From the NCBI GenBank assembly GCA_028293825.1, contig JAQGNY010000029.1, forward strand, positions 1 to 47,806: 47,806 bases of DNA, in the 5' to 3' direction. Shown here in pieces: positions 1 to 7,367 of the stretch; the stretch's first letter is position 1; each line of letters begins with the position of its first letter. Below the pieces are notes generated by a model. It did not search any database. It saw nothing but the letters and a program-made list of their open reading frames with translations, and was not told the origin of the DNA. The position numbers were made by a program, and so were the translations under genes. The DNA comes from Verrucomicrobiaceae bacterium (GTDB lineage Bacteria > Pseudomonadota > Gammaproteobacteria > Pseudomonadales > CAMLJR01).

Positions 1-50
1 GCTGATGGAACATGTTTTAATGCGCGCCCAATAAGCTCGTTAAGCAGCTG

Positions 51-340
51 AAGTACCCCCTCCCACTTCAAAACGAGGAAATCCTCCAAAAAAGCTCCGG
101 CATCCTCTGGAAAAGCTCCGATGCCGGAGCTCTTGGATGGGTCGCACCCTTAAAAAGAGAGGACACCGGAGCAAAAAGCTCCGCCATCCTCTAAAAAAGC
201 TCCGATGCCGGAGCTCTCGGATGGGTCGCACCCCTAAAAAGAGAGGCCATCGGAGTAAAAAGACTCGGCATCCTTGTTTGGAGGTAGGTACATCGACCTT
301 GAGGGCGGGATTTACCAGCGCCGAAAGCCAGCTTTCTGTT
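51..340. repeat. Dispersed repeat, left copy (inverted relative to 44931-45222)
   Basis: This stretch recurs, reverse-complemented and diverged, at 44931-45222. Shared blocks include the ends (AAGTACCCCCTCCCACTTC here, the complementary GAAGTGGGAGGGGGTACTTC there), the GGGTCGCACCC/GGTGCGACCC core and a distal palindromic part near 285-340. It is rich in small palindromes such as AGCTCCGATGCCGGAGCT at 114-131 and GGAGCAAAAAGCTCC at 168-182. Open frames of about 110 codons cross it on both strands, but their peptides are repetitive and arginine-rich and look like by-products of the repeat. It is probably an intergenic repetitive element; no transposase is present. Confidence 0.85.
91..276. repeat. 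84-bp tandem units within the dispersed repeat
   Basis: AAAGCTCCGGCATCCTCT at 91 recurs as AAAGCTCCGCCATCCTCT at 175 and, more diverged, at 259. The period is therefore 84 bp: two full units and a partial third. Each unit carries the AGCTCCGATGCCGGAGCT palindrome, a GGATGGGTCGCACCC block and an AAAAAGAGAGG block. Because 84 is a multiple of three, spurious reading frames stay open through the array. Confidence 0.85.
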
Positions 341-620
341 TTTGCAGGCCGGGCGAGGGTGCCACAGAGCGGCATTGAGCACGTTGGAGTGGATGGCGGT
401 TAAACCGTTTAAGCCATTTTGGTTTTCCCTGCGGCTTCGCCAGTAACGAAATGCCAGTGCGGATCAAACGCCACCGCCAGTCGGGAAAAACTACCCGAAA
501 AAAATGCATTCGGGTTAATCTTGAAAGCAACTAAGGATAGTGGCCCGATCCCCAGCGTTGGTGCAGCTTCCGAAACAATTTGAGAGGCTGTAGAAATGGA
601 TTCGATCAACCGACGCTTCC

Positions 621-706
621 GCTTTAACAGCCAAAACCCAAGATCAAACGACACGTCGCGTTTAATTTTTAAATGCAGACGTGTCTGCTTGCTAATTAGT
701 TAGGGC
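621..706 (+). other. attC-like site (degenerate), upstream edge of the cassette array
   Basis: An 8-bp stem, GACACGTC at 650-657 with GACGTGTC at 678-685, is flanked by a left-core-like GCTTTAAC at 621 and a right-core-like GTTAGGG at 699-705. The downstream gene begins 5 bp later, as expected of an integron cassette. The right core has G instead of a pyrimidine in its last position and the outer arms pair poorly, so this is less certain than the sites at 1150 and 2020. Confidence 0.45.
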
Positions 707-710
707 TCAT

Positions 711-1148
711 GTGAACTCAATCACTGAACACCAAATTTCCAAGTGGCTATGGCGAGTTATTGCCGTCGTGCTTAGTGCATCGCCTCCCGCAGCCATCCTT
801 TGGGCAAGAGACAGCATTGCGCAGCACCTGCAAGGAGTGGCGCCTGTTCAGATCGTCCAGGCAGGAGCAGTTCTTCTGGCCATCATGCTCTTCCTAGTGG
901 CCTACATTGTTCTTCAGCATCCATTTCTCAAGTGGGACGAACCGACCGGAACATGGGTCAGTCGCAGAACTGCAATTCGCTACTGCGGAACATGCCGGGC
1001 AAAGAAAATCATCGTTCCACTGAAGAACGAAGTTACTGGCTGGCGCTGTGTCGCTTGCAATACCTTCCGAACAGACCCCGAGAGAAAGCCGAAGGCTCCA
1101 GCGGAAGAGCCTCCGTATACAGGGCCAAATTCATGGATGGCGCGCTGA
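711..1148 (+). CDS. Small membrane protein with two CxxC pairs (integron cassette gene)
   Basis: This is a 145-residue protein of unknown function. Two hydrophobic segments, roughly residues 14-32 and 45-68, should span the membrane. A cytoplasmic-type tail follows with CGTC near 92 and CVAC near 113, a four-cysteine arrangement that looks like a zinc ribbon, and then a proline-rich end. The GTG start lies right after the attC-like site at 621-706. There is no strong ribosome-binding site, which is common in cassettes. The stop codon precedes the next attC by one base, so gene and attC form a textbook cassette. The metal binding is inferred from cysteine spacing only. Confidence 0.72.
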   Translation: MNSITEHQISKWLWRVIAVVLSASPPAAILWARDSIAQHLQGVAPVQIVQAGAVLLAIMLFLVAYIVLQHPFLKWDEPTGTWVSRRTAIRYCGTCRAKKIIVPLKNEVTGWRCVACNTFRTDPERKPKAPAEEPPYTGPNSWMAR

Positions 1149-1149
1149 G

Positions 1150-1251
1150 CCCTAACCCGTCAATCGAGGCGACAAACACCGGCGGGCAACATTTGCGCGC
1201 TTTTGCCAGGGCCGTGCCGCCGGCGTTTGCGCCTCATCTCCAACGTTAGGC
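1150..1251 (+). other. attC recombination site
   Basis: The site begins with CCCTAAC at 1150 and ends with GTTAGGC at 1245-1251. The arms form a long imperfect palindrome: the left arm reads GAGGCGACAAACACCGGCGG and the right arm reads CCGCCGGCGTTTGCGCCTC, which is nearly its reverse complement. Both core sequences and the bulged stem are diagnostic of integron attC sites. It separates the genes ending at 1148 and starting at 1262. Confidence 0.9.
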
Positions 1252-1261
1252 CGCTATCCAA

Positions 1262-1876
1262 ATGTCACCTGATCTTCTGCCATCAATATCTGAAGTGCGT
1301 CGCACCGTGCAGTCACTCGCGATGCTAGACGCAATCCTTAGCCCAGAGTGGGAGTATCGCTACTACAGCTTCAATAGCCAGTGGGGTTCCGGCGAAGAAA
1401 TGGCGTCAATGCGTAATGGGTCAGGGGATGACTGGTTCTTGCTGTTTGATTCGGCTGGCATGGCCCTAAAAGGTTTCGCCCACGAGCTCGCAGCTGCTTC
1501 CTCATTCCCCCAAAATATCCAAGACCAAGTTCCAAAGGAGTTTTCCTCGTTCTTGGGCGAATCAGCATTCTCAATGCAGCGCGCAACCTTCTGCTACTGG
1601 CGCAGAGCCAAAGATCCATCGTGGAGCAAGGTAGGTGGCGGTCTCGCCGATGATGGCTCAGATGAGATGCTCGCACTTTTAGGTTCTGGTCCAAATGGCT
1701 ACAGAGAGTGGGCTGAGGGCTACTTTGAAGTTCCCGTAGCGCTTGAAGCAGTTGCCGCCTTGTTCTCTCATCAGCCCCTATGCAATTCAGTCATCCTCGC
1801 GCTCAACCCACAGGCCGACTTAGACTTCACTTACGGGCAGGCACTAGAGATTGGCTATCCTCGTGACGCGGCCTAA
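1262..1876 (+). CDS. Hypothetical protein (integron cassette gene)
   Basis: This is a soluble protein of 204 residues with no signal peptide, membrane segment or catalytic motif that I recognise. It is rich in aromatic residues; a GDDWFLLFDSAG stretch near 55-66 and a WAEGYFEVP stretch near 149-157 look like folded-domain segments. It starts 10 bp after the attC at 1150-1251, and its TAA stop lies inside the left core of the next attC (GCCTAAC at 1871). That overlap of stop codon and recombination core is typical of mobile gene cassettes. The function is unknown. Confidence 0.75.
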   Translation: MSPDLLPSISEVRRTVQSLAMLDAILSPEWEYRYYSFNSQWGSGEEMASMRNGSGDDWFLLFDSAGMALKGFAHELAAASSFPQNIQDQVPKEFSSFLGESAFSMQRATFCYWRRAKDPSWSKVGGGLADDGSDEMLALLGSGPNGYREWAEGYFEVPVALEAVAALFSHQPLCNSVILALNPQADLDFTYGQALEIGYPRDAA

Positions 1877-1912
1877 CAATTCGTTCAAGGCGGACACCTT
1901 CGGTGCCGCTTG
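1871..1912 (+). other. Left half of an attC site, right end lost
   Basis: GCCTAACAATTCGTTCAAGG is the classic left end of class-1-type attC sites. It is followed by the stem CAAGGCGGACACC / GGTGCCGCTTG around a TTCG loop (1886-1912). The expected right arm ending in GTTRRRY does not follow; the sequence continues into about 107 bp with no gene before the next complete attC. This looks like a truncated site left by deletion or cassette decay. Confidence 0.7.
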
Positions 1913-2019
1913 TGGTCATGCCCAACGGTCGGATCAGAGACTCGGTGCTTTTCAGCATTATCAGAAGCGAGTGGTCAGGCGTTGAGGAGAATCTTTCATT
2001 CAAGTTGTCGACTTATCGG

Positions 2020-2084
2020 GCCCAACAATCCGTTGCAGCCGATGGCCCCGAAGACGCGGCTCCGGCTGAATGGCAGCGTTAGAC
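2020..2084 (+). other. attC recombination site
   Basis: Left core GCCCAAC is at 2020-2026 and right core GTTAGAC at 2078-2084, 65 bp in total, the usual length. The arms CCGTTGCAGCCGATGG and TCCGGCTGAATGGCAGCG pair imperfectly, as attC stems do. The next gene starts 5 bp after the right core. Confidence 0.9.
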
Positions 2085-2089
2085 ACTCA

Positions 2090-2458
2090 ATGCGAAATTC
2101 ACTGTTCCCTTCGGATGAATCACTTCCAACATGGTTGCATAGCCTGTTGTTGTTCTTGATTGCGTCACCCTTCTTTGGTTTCTTTTTTGTGCAAGGTATT
2201 TGCGCTATCGCTAGTGCGCAGTTGGAGCCGCTGGCCGGTCCCGAATTTGGGCAATACTTTTTCGGTGGTGCAGCTCTCGTCGGCAAGACGGCTACAATAG
2301 CTGGCGTATCGCTGATCGCGCTTGGTTTGAGTTTTGTCGCGCTCGCCATTCGGTTTTCACGTCTGGCCATAGCGGAGGTGGTCGCGCGGACATTCCTCCC
2401 GTGGGTATTTTTAGCTCTGTATGCAGCCCTGGCATTTTGGATAAGGTCTAGTACATGA
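2090..2458 (+). CDS. Small integral membrane protein (integron cassette gene)
   Basis: This 122-residue protein appears to have three hydrophobic segments, roughly residues 15-42, 58-85 and 98-118, and no recognised family motif. The open frame continues upstream to 1910, but that part runs through attC DNA. I therefore place the start at the ATG 5 bp after the attC right core, the normal cassette spacing. It probably sits in the inner membrane. The function is unknown. Confidence 0.62.
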   Translation: MRNSLFPSDESLPTWLHSLLLFLIASPFFGFFFVQGICAIASAQLEPLAGPEFGQYFFGGAALVGKTATIAGVSLIALGLSFVALAIRFSRLAIAEVVARTFLPWVFLALYAALAFWIRSST

Positions 2459-2496
2459 ACTTATTCATGAATTGCAGGCACTCACAAAGGGCCGTT

Positions 2497-2547
2497 GTCG
2501 CCGCGTTGCGCTGAGCTCCACAACAATCTCAAAGCGCAGCGTTATGC
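2497..2547 (+). other. attC-like site (degenerate left core)
   Basis: The right arm CTCAAAGCGCAGCG leads into the right core GTTATGC (2541-2547), a variant also seen in Vibrio-type repeats. The left arm CGTTGCGCTGAG pairs with it, but the left core has decayed. The following gene starts 53 bp downstream. Confidence 0.6.
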
Positions 2548-2599
2548 GCACTCATCATTCTGAAATAAATCGAACGCAGCAAAAACCGGAGAGTCATTT

Positions 2600-2959
2600 A
2601 TGAGCGAGCATGGAAAACTCAACTATGTAGAGCTTCCGTCAAAGAATCTGCATGAAACAAAGGCCTTTTTTAAACAGGCGTTCGGCTGGTCGTTCGTCGA
2701 TTATGGCCCGGCTTATAGCGCATTCTCGGGGCAAGGGCTTGACGGTGGATTTTTCAAATCCGACCTGTGTTCGTCAACCGAAAATGGCGCCGCCCTGCTG
2801 ATTTTTTTCAGCACCGATCTTGAGGCTACCCTTGAGAAAGTGGCATTGGCTGGGGGCGATATAACAAAGCCGATTTATCCGTTTCCGGGCGGCCGGCGCT
2901 TTCATTTTGTCGAACCCAGTGGCAATGAGTTTGCGGTTTGGTCTGATGTTGGGGCATAA
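2600..2959 (+). CDS. VOC (glyoxalase/bleomycin-resistance) superfamily protein
   Basis: This single-domain protein of 119 residues has the VOC signature: a beta strand with an early VELPSKNL segment, an FFKQAFGW helix-strand turn near residue 24-31, and a C-terminal FVEPSGNEFAVWSD motif, where the Glu is the usual metal ligand. VOC proteins bind a metal and act as lyases, dioxygenases or drug-binding proteins; the substrate cannot be told here. A good GGAGAG ribosome-binding site precedes the ATG. The TAA stop falls in a left-core-like GCATAAC (2954-2960), which supports cassette membership. VOC proteins are common integron cargo. Confidence 0.85.
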   Translation: MSEHGKLNYVELPSKNLHETKAFFKQAFGWSFVDYGPAYSAFSGQGLDGGFFKSDLCSSTENGAALLIFFSTDLEATLEKVALAGGDITKPIYPFPGGRRFHFVEPSGNEFAVWSDVGA

Positions 2960-2975
2960 CAAAGTTCAAGTTCGT
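2954..2975 (+). other. Possible attC left end
   Basis: GCATAAC followed by AAAGTTCAAG matches attC left ends and overlaps the stop codon of the VOC gene. I cannot find a convincing right core before the next gene at 3076, so the site is either decayed or coincidental. Confidence 0.35.
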
Positions 2976-3075
2976 ATCGGATAAGCTCATTACCCCGGAG
3001 TGATGGCTACCGCTTAACCCCTCGTTCACGCAGGGAACATTTTTTCGCTGCATCTGCAGTTAAAGGGAGATAGAG

Positions 3076-3369
3076 ATGATTGGAGTTCTGGTTACTTTTC
3101 AGTACGGAAATGAGTTTGACGGCGCGAAGATTCAACAGATCGCCGACGCGGCGCAGGGACGATTTCAAGGGCTGCCGGGCCTGCGTTCCAAGGCATTTAC
3201 CATCGACACGACGAAACGTGCGGCAATTAACTTCTACGTATGGGACTCTGAGGAAGCCGCGCGAGCGTTCTTTACGCAGGCCGTCCTCGAGCGAGTAACT
3301 GGTTTATACGGCGTGCAGCCGAATGTTCAATTCGTGCAGATTGCGGCCCTGGTCGACAACGCCGAATAG
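3076..3369 (+). CDS. Small ABM/YdhR-like dimeric alpha-beta barrel protein
   Basis: This 97-residue protein has the pattern of the ferredoxin-like monooxygenase/YdhR group: an N-terminal strand (VLVTFQY), a helix, a GLPGLRSKAFTID strand segment, a FYVWDSEEAARAFF strand-helix, and a C-terminal strand (VQFVQIAALV). Relatives act as cofactor-free monooxygenases or are of unknown role. A purine-rich AAAGGGAGATAGAG precedes the ATG. It lies in the cassette region, but no clear attC separates it from its neighbours. Confidence 0.7.
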   Translation: MIGVLVTFQYGNEFDGAKIQQIADAAQGRFQGLPGLRSKAFTIDTTKRAAINFYVWDSEEAARAFFTQAVLERVTGLYGVQPNVQFVQIAALVDNAE

Positions 3370-3455
3370 GCAGGTAGTGCACGCGGTTTATGGGCCGATC
3401 ACGTGCAATCTCGCGCCGGATTAGCGGCAGCGCTACATTCAGAGCAGATAACACG

Positions 3456-3938
3456 ATGAAAACGATTTTCGCCGTGATAGCCCTAAGTGCGTCTTTCTGT
3501 TGTAACGCCGGACGCCCCGTCTTTCACGAGTTGTCGCTTGCGGATTTGGTGGGGGCGGCCGACGTCGTTGCTATCGTTTCGAAGGCCCAGCCGTTTGTAG
3601 AAACCGTCCAAGACCAGCTCGGTTGCGACCGGGTGCAATGGCACTTAACGGTAGAGCGTACCCTCAAAAAACAGCGACAAGGTTACCCCGAACCTAAGTC
3701 GACTATGAACGTGCTTAGTAACGTGACCGGTGTTCGGGATTGCACGTTTCGTGACGGGCGGCAAACGTCTGGCGCTTCCTTCTCGGCATCCGTATATAAA
3801 CCTTTAGATCCAGCGGCGACCACCAACCAGCAATTCATAGTATTTCTGGTGGTGAGGAACGGGGTTTTGGAACTGCTTACGGACACTGCGTTTGAATCGA
3901 TAAATCGGAAACCCGAGGTTGAGTCTCTCTTGCGCTAG
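3456..3938 (+). CDS. Hypothetical secreted protein
   Basis: The product is 160 residues with a clear signal peptide (MKTIFAVIALSASFCCNA, cleavage after Ala18). The mature part has a few cysteines (near residues 53 and 91) that could form a disulfide, and beta-rich sequence. The open frame starts earlier (3390), but that start would precede the signal peptide, so I use the ATG at 3456. No family was recognised. It is the last plus-strand gene of the cassette-like region; a poor attC-like stretch may follow between about 3939 and 4020. Confidence 0.65.
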   Translation: MKTIFAVIALSASFCCNAGRPVFHELSLADLVGAADVVAIVSKAQPFVETVQDQLGCDRVQWHLTVERTLKKQRQGYPEPKSTMNVLSNVTGVRDCTFRDGRQTSGASFSASVYKPLDPAATTNQQFIVFLVVRNGVLELLTDTAFESINRKPEVESLLR

Positions 3939-4062
3939 ATATAACCAATCTGGTCTCCTTGCCTAATTGACATCCATCGGGCCACCTCTTCGGCGCTGCT
4001 AAACAAGATCAGCGCTATGCAAGACTGGCTCTGGCTCGCGCCATTGCCAAATCGCGGCCAAT

Positions 4063-4086
4063 AAAAAGGCGCCCTACGGCGCCTTC
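4063..4086 (-). terminator. Rho-independent terminator of the glycine-zipper gene
   Basis: The stem AAGGCGCC / GGCGCCTT with a CTAC loop is followed, on the minus strand, by a T run (TTTTTATT). It sits 17 bp downstream of the stop codon at 4103. Confidence 0.8.
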
Positions 4087-4102
4087 GTTCGCTACCAACA
4101 GT

Positions 4103-4660
4103 TTATTTACCGTTCGATGCGTCTTTATCATTGTTGTCGTTAAGCACTAACTGGCCATCTTTCACCGGGATTCTGGAGCCCGGCTCGTGGTCCATGCGCA
4201 CATTGTCTTCCTTGTCTTTGTAGCGGTATTGCACGTCGTAGCCGGAAACTTTCTCCTGCGTGTCGTTCACGGTGCGGCAGCGGTTTTCGGTCGTCGTGTA
4301 AGTGTCGCCTTCCTGCATGTTCTGCTGGGTTTTATTGCCGGCGTAACCACCGGCGGCGGCGCCTGCGACTGTGGCGAGTGTTTTGCCGCGCCCGCCGCCG
4401 ACCTGATGGCCGAGCACGCCACCCAATACCGCGCCGAGCGCGGTGCCGGCAACGCGGTTTTCATCTTTGACCGGTTTGGTGTGCGTGATTTGTTCGTCGT
4501 GGCATTCTTGGCGCGGAATGCGAATAGTCTCTTTCACGGGTTTTACGCTTAATACATCCGCGTATTGCTGGTGATCCATCAATTTGTAACCCGCGATAGC
4601 GCCGCCCGTCGTTGCTAATACAACCCCCAGAACGGTGCCGGTGAGCATTGATTTATTCAT
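4103..4660 (-). CDS. Glycine-zipper 2TM-domain outer-envelope protein
   Basis: The 185-residue protein has a hydrophobic N-terminus (residues 5-24) and a glycine-zipper segment near 75-110 (GTALGAVLGGVLGHQVGGG then VAGAAAGGYAGN), the mark of the glycine zipper 2TM (Rick_17kDa_Anti-like) family. A hydrophilic C-terminal region with two cysteines follows. Homologues are envelope proteins with a poorly defined structural role. The frame is open up to 4702, but GGAGGAAT lies just upstream of the ATG at 4660, which decides the start. The gene is monocistronic with its own terminator. Confidence 0.85.
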   Translation of the reverse strand: MNKSMLTGTVLGVVLATTGGAIAGYKLMDHQQYADVLSVKPVKETIRIPRQECHDEQITHTKPVKDENRVAGTALGAVLGGVLGHQVGGGRGKTLATVAGAAAGGYAGNKTQQNMQEGDTYTTTENRCRTVNDTQEKVSGYDVQYRYKDKEDNVRMDHEPGSRIPVKDGQLVLNDNNDKDASNGK

Positions 4661-4963
4661 GATGCATTCCTCCAATCGATTTATGGCTGCATTTTGCCCC
4701 ATTTTTTCTTAACGGGTAGTGAACAGCGCTCGCCAATGTCGGATGCAGAGAGGTAAATCACACTTATCAATCATCGAATCGCCCGCGTTTAATGCTGTTT
4801 TGTTTTTTTGCGCGTGCTTTTAAATTAATTTAAACAACGCGATTAATAAAAGCTCAGGGATTATTAACCGTTCCCGCCCCGCTGCAACGCATTAGCAATT
4901 TCATTGTCATTACAGTTGATGCGATAATCAAAAAACGATTTTTATCGAGAGAACACGTAATTT

Positions 4964-5761
4964 ATGCCTCATTTAGACGACGATTCATTGCCTGAAATCC
5001 CCGAGCTCATCCCCGATAGCGATGATCTCGAATCCTACAAACGGCAAAATCAAAGTAAACCGAAAACCAAAGAACGCGTTATCGATGCGGAAGAAGATCG
5101 CATCGCCACCAGCGTGAATGAAAGCAAAAAAGGCGGCAGCCCGGTGTGGGCGATTCTGGCCGGCATCATCGCGCTGGCTGCGGTGGGCTGGGCGGGCTAT
5201 TTGCAAACCCAATTATTAGCGGCCGAGCAGCGCGTCGGTGCATTGGAGCAGCGTCTGTCATCCACCGATGAAAGCGTTAATCAATCCAACGTGTCGTTGC
5301 AGGTGAAAATTAAAGAAATCGATGAATCGTTGACGCAGGTGCGTGATGAAACATTGAAGCGTTACAAAACATTGCTCGATCAACACGGCAGCCAAATCGA
5401 TACGCTCGATAAAGCCGTGAAAGCGGGGCAGGCGGGTGTGCTGGCTAAAATGGATCAGCGCATTGCCGATGAAACTAAATTAATCGAGACCGAACGCGCG
5501 CGTATCGATAAATTGCCGCCGTTGATCGAGGCCAGCAAAAAGAAATTGGATGAGCATCAATTGGCGCTCGATACGTTGTCGAATAAAGTGAAAGCGGTCG
5601 GCGACAGTCAGGTGAAATTGGATGGTCGTCTCAGCAATAACGAAGAGTGGGTCGAATCAATCAATGTCTTCCGCAAACAAATGAATCGCGAAATCGTAAA
5701 TATCAAACAGCAAATCGTCGGCGGTAAACCGGCCCCGGTGCCAGCGGAAAATCTTCAGTAA
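4964..5761 (+). CDS. Single-pass membrane protein with long coiled coil
   Basis: This is a 265-residue protein with an acidic, charged N-terminal tail (1-58), one transmembrane helix near residues 60-82 (WAILAGIIALAAVGWAGYL), and a long heptad-rich coiled coil from about 85 to 240, then a short proline-rich tail. The topology suggests a cytoplasmic N-terminus and a periplasmic coiled coil, as in cell-envelope scaffolding proteins. I do not recognise a named family. It is monocistronic and ends at a strong terminator. Confidence 0.8.
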   Translation: MPHLDDDSLPEIPELIPDSDDLESYKRQNQSKPKTKERVIDAEEDRIATSVNESKKGGSPVWAILAGIIALAAVGWAGYLQTQLLAAEQRVGALEQRLSSTDESVNQSNVSLQVKIKEIDESLTQVRDETLKRYKTLLDQHGSQIDTLDKAVKAGQAGVLAKMDQRIADETKLIETERARIDKLPPLIEASKKKLDEHQLALDTLSNKVKAVGDSQVKLDGRLSNNEEWVESINVFRKQMNREIVNIKQQIVGGKPAPVPAENLQ

Positions 5762-5847
5762 CGATTGCTGTAAGAAAACCTTGTTGTAAGAAAAGTATTG
5801 CAGTAAGAAAGCATGCTGCAATAAAACGAAAGAAATAAATCTCCAGA

Positions 5848-5886
5848 AAAAAGGCCGCTGTGAATATCGCAGCGGCCTTTTTGTTT
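5848..5886 (+). terminator. Rho-independent terminator
   Basis: AAAGGCCGCTG and CAGCGGCCTTT form an 11-bp stem around a TGAATATCG-like loop, followed by TTGTTT. It lies 87 bp after the coiled-coil gene and can also serve the minus-strand gene ending at 5943, because an A run precedes the stem. Confidence 0.85.
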
Positions 5887-5942
5887 CTGGATAAATTTGT
5901 TTATCGGATCATTTTATTAATCAGGTCATCGATTATTTTCTG

Positions 5943-6725
5943 TTAGGACATGTGCCAGCCATGACTGACCACAATCGATTGCCCGGTCAATGCACTGCTC
6001 GGAAATGCTGCTAAAAATACCGCGACCTCGGCTACATCTTGCAGCGTGGTGAATTCGCCATCGACCGTTTCTTTCAGCATCACTTTGCGAATGACATCTT
6101 CCTCACTGAGGTTGAGTTCTTTCGCCTGCTCGGGAATTTGTTTTTCAACCAGCGGCGTACGCACGAAGCCCGGACAAATCACATTGCTGCGCACTTTATG
6201 CTTCGCCCCTTCTTTTGCGAGCACGCGACACAAACCCAACAGACCATGTTTCGCCGTGACGTAAGGCGCTTTTAATAACGACGCTTCGTACGAATGCACC
6301 GATCCGGTATAAATCACCGCGCCGCCGCGCCCGGTGGGATAGACCAAGCGCGTAAATGCGCGCGTGGTGAGAAAGGCGCCATCCAAATGAATCGCCAACA
6401 TGTGCCGCCAGTTTTCCAGCGATAGATTTTCGATTGGATCGATATGTTGAATGCCGGCATTGCTGACTAACACATCGGGTATACCGAGCGTTTTCGCCAC
6501 TTGCGCAAAGCCGTCATCAACGGCTTGCTCGTTCGATACATCCATCGCAATCGCCAATGCGGTCGCGCCGCTTTTTTCCAATTGCGCTGCAGCGGCCTGC
6601 GCTGCATCGATGGAGATATCGGCGATACACACCTTGGCGCCTTCGCGTGCATACGCGGTGGCGATTTCCAAACCGATCCCGCTAGCGGCACCGGTAACGA
6701 TGGCGACTTTTCCGTTCATTCTCAT
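5943..6725 (-). CDS. bdhA: Short-chain dehydrogenase, 3-hydroxybutyrate dehydrogenase type
   Basis: This 260-residue SDR carries the NAD-binding TGAASGIG motif (residues 11-18), the NAG motif (89-91) and the catalytic Ser142-Tyr155-Lys159 set (YVTAK). The C-terminal part ([19 protein letters not shown], then the HGWHMS end) is characteristic of D-3-hydroxybutyrate dehydrogenases, which oxidise 3-hydroxybutyrate to acetoacetate during polyhydroxybutyrate use. The start at 6725 has GAGGC seven bases upstream; the longer frame to 6764 lacks a better site. The exact substrate is inferred from family resemblance. Confidence 0.82.
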   Translation of the reverse strand: MRMNGKVAIVTGAASGIGLEIATAYAREGAKVCIADISIDAAQAAAAQLEKSGATALAIAMDVSNEQAVDDGFAQVAKTLGIPDVLVSNAGIQHIDPIENLSLENWRHMLAIHLDGAFLTTRAFTRLVYPTGRGGAVIYTGSVHSYEASLLKAPYVTAKHGLLGLCRVLAKEGAKHKVRSNVICPGFVRTPLVEKQIPEQAKELNLSEEDVIRKVMLKETVDGEFTTLQDVAEVAVFLAAFPSSALTGQSIVVSHGWHMS

Positions 6726-6920
6726 AAGCGTTGCCTCTGATTGGATGGAGCGAGTAGCGGACATTTCTATGACATTGCAATGCGCCGCGCAATCTATGAA
6801 ATAAGAATTTTTTAAATTGGCGCAGAGCTATTGTCGAGAGTCCGAGTTAATGGAAAAAGGGGCGGATTGGCGAATTTAATTAGTGTGACGGCGGTTAATT
6901 GAATCGACTGTGGGCAGAGA

Positions 6921-7056
6921 AAATCCCTCCATTCCCCCCTTTGATTAAAGAGGGGATTGGTTGGGTGCTATTCGGGTGGCATCGAGCTTTATTCGAAGTG
7001 CCGCATCGTTAGCCCCTTTAACGAAGGGGGCGGCTCGTGAAGCGAGCGGGGGATTT
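6921..7056. repeat. MITE-like palindromic repeat
   Basis: The 136-bp element starts AAATCCCTCC and ends GGGGGATTT, giving imperfect terminal inverted repeats. Inside are two further G/C-tract hairpins: CCCCCCTTTGATTAAAGAGGGG at the left, and CCCCTTTAACGAAGGGG plus GGCTCGTGAAGCGAGC at the right. It has no coding capacity. Such C/G-tract repeats are widespread intergenic elements, possibly mobilised in trans. Confidence 0.6.
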
Positions 7057-7148
7057 ACTTCCAATAGCAAATGCCATTGAGACAGAAAACATATCTATGG
7101 CAATGGATTGAAAAGCTCTGACGATTTAGAGAAAAGGCATAACGAAGT

Positions 7149-7259
7149 AATTAACGCTTATTTTGCTGCGCCTGGCGGTGGTGTTAGTGTTCGCAACCAA
7201 ACCGGATAAATGTCCCGCAGTTGCGGGAATGCAGCAGTGCAACAAGCGCAGCGTTAGAT
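7149..7259 (+). other. Possible solitary attC-like sequence
   Basis: The right arm AACAAGCGCAGC leads to GTTAGAT (7253-7259), which fits the attC right-core consensus. The left side has AATTAAC followed by CGCTTATTTTGCTGCGC. A perfect CCCGCAGTTGCGGG hairpin lies inside. Arm pairing is only partial and no small cassette gene ends here. Confidence 0.3.
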
Positions 7260-7367
7260 AGCGGCCCAACAATAAATTGCCGGTTGTAACGCCATAAATA
7301 AATACTTTGTCACGGGCGCATCGTTAATTCGGGTGCAGTCACTCCATGCGGTAGAAGGTTGGCAGCG

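Noticed and set aside
40-403. Open frames of 88-111 codons through the left repeat on both strands
   Set aside because: They arise from the 84-bp period and read as repetitive arginine-rich peptides, with no ribosome-binding site. The frames are a by-product of the repeat.
409-654. Minus-strand 81-codon ORF before the cassette array
   Set aside because: No recognised family, no ribosome-binding site, and it enters the attC-like stretch at 621-706. Unsupported as a gene.
1910-2089. Upstream extension of the membrane-protein ORF that starts at 2090
   Set aside because: The extension reads through attC DNA; cassette genes start just after the right core.
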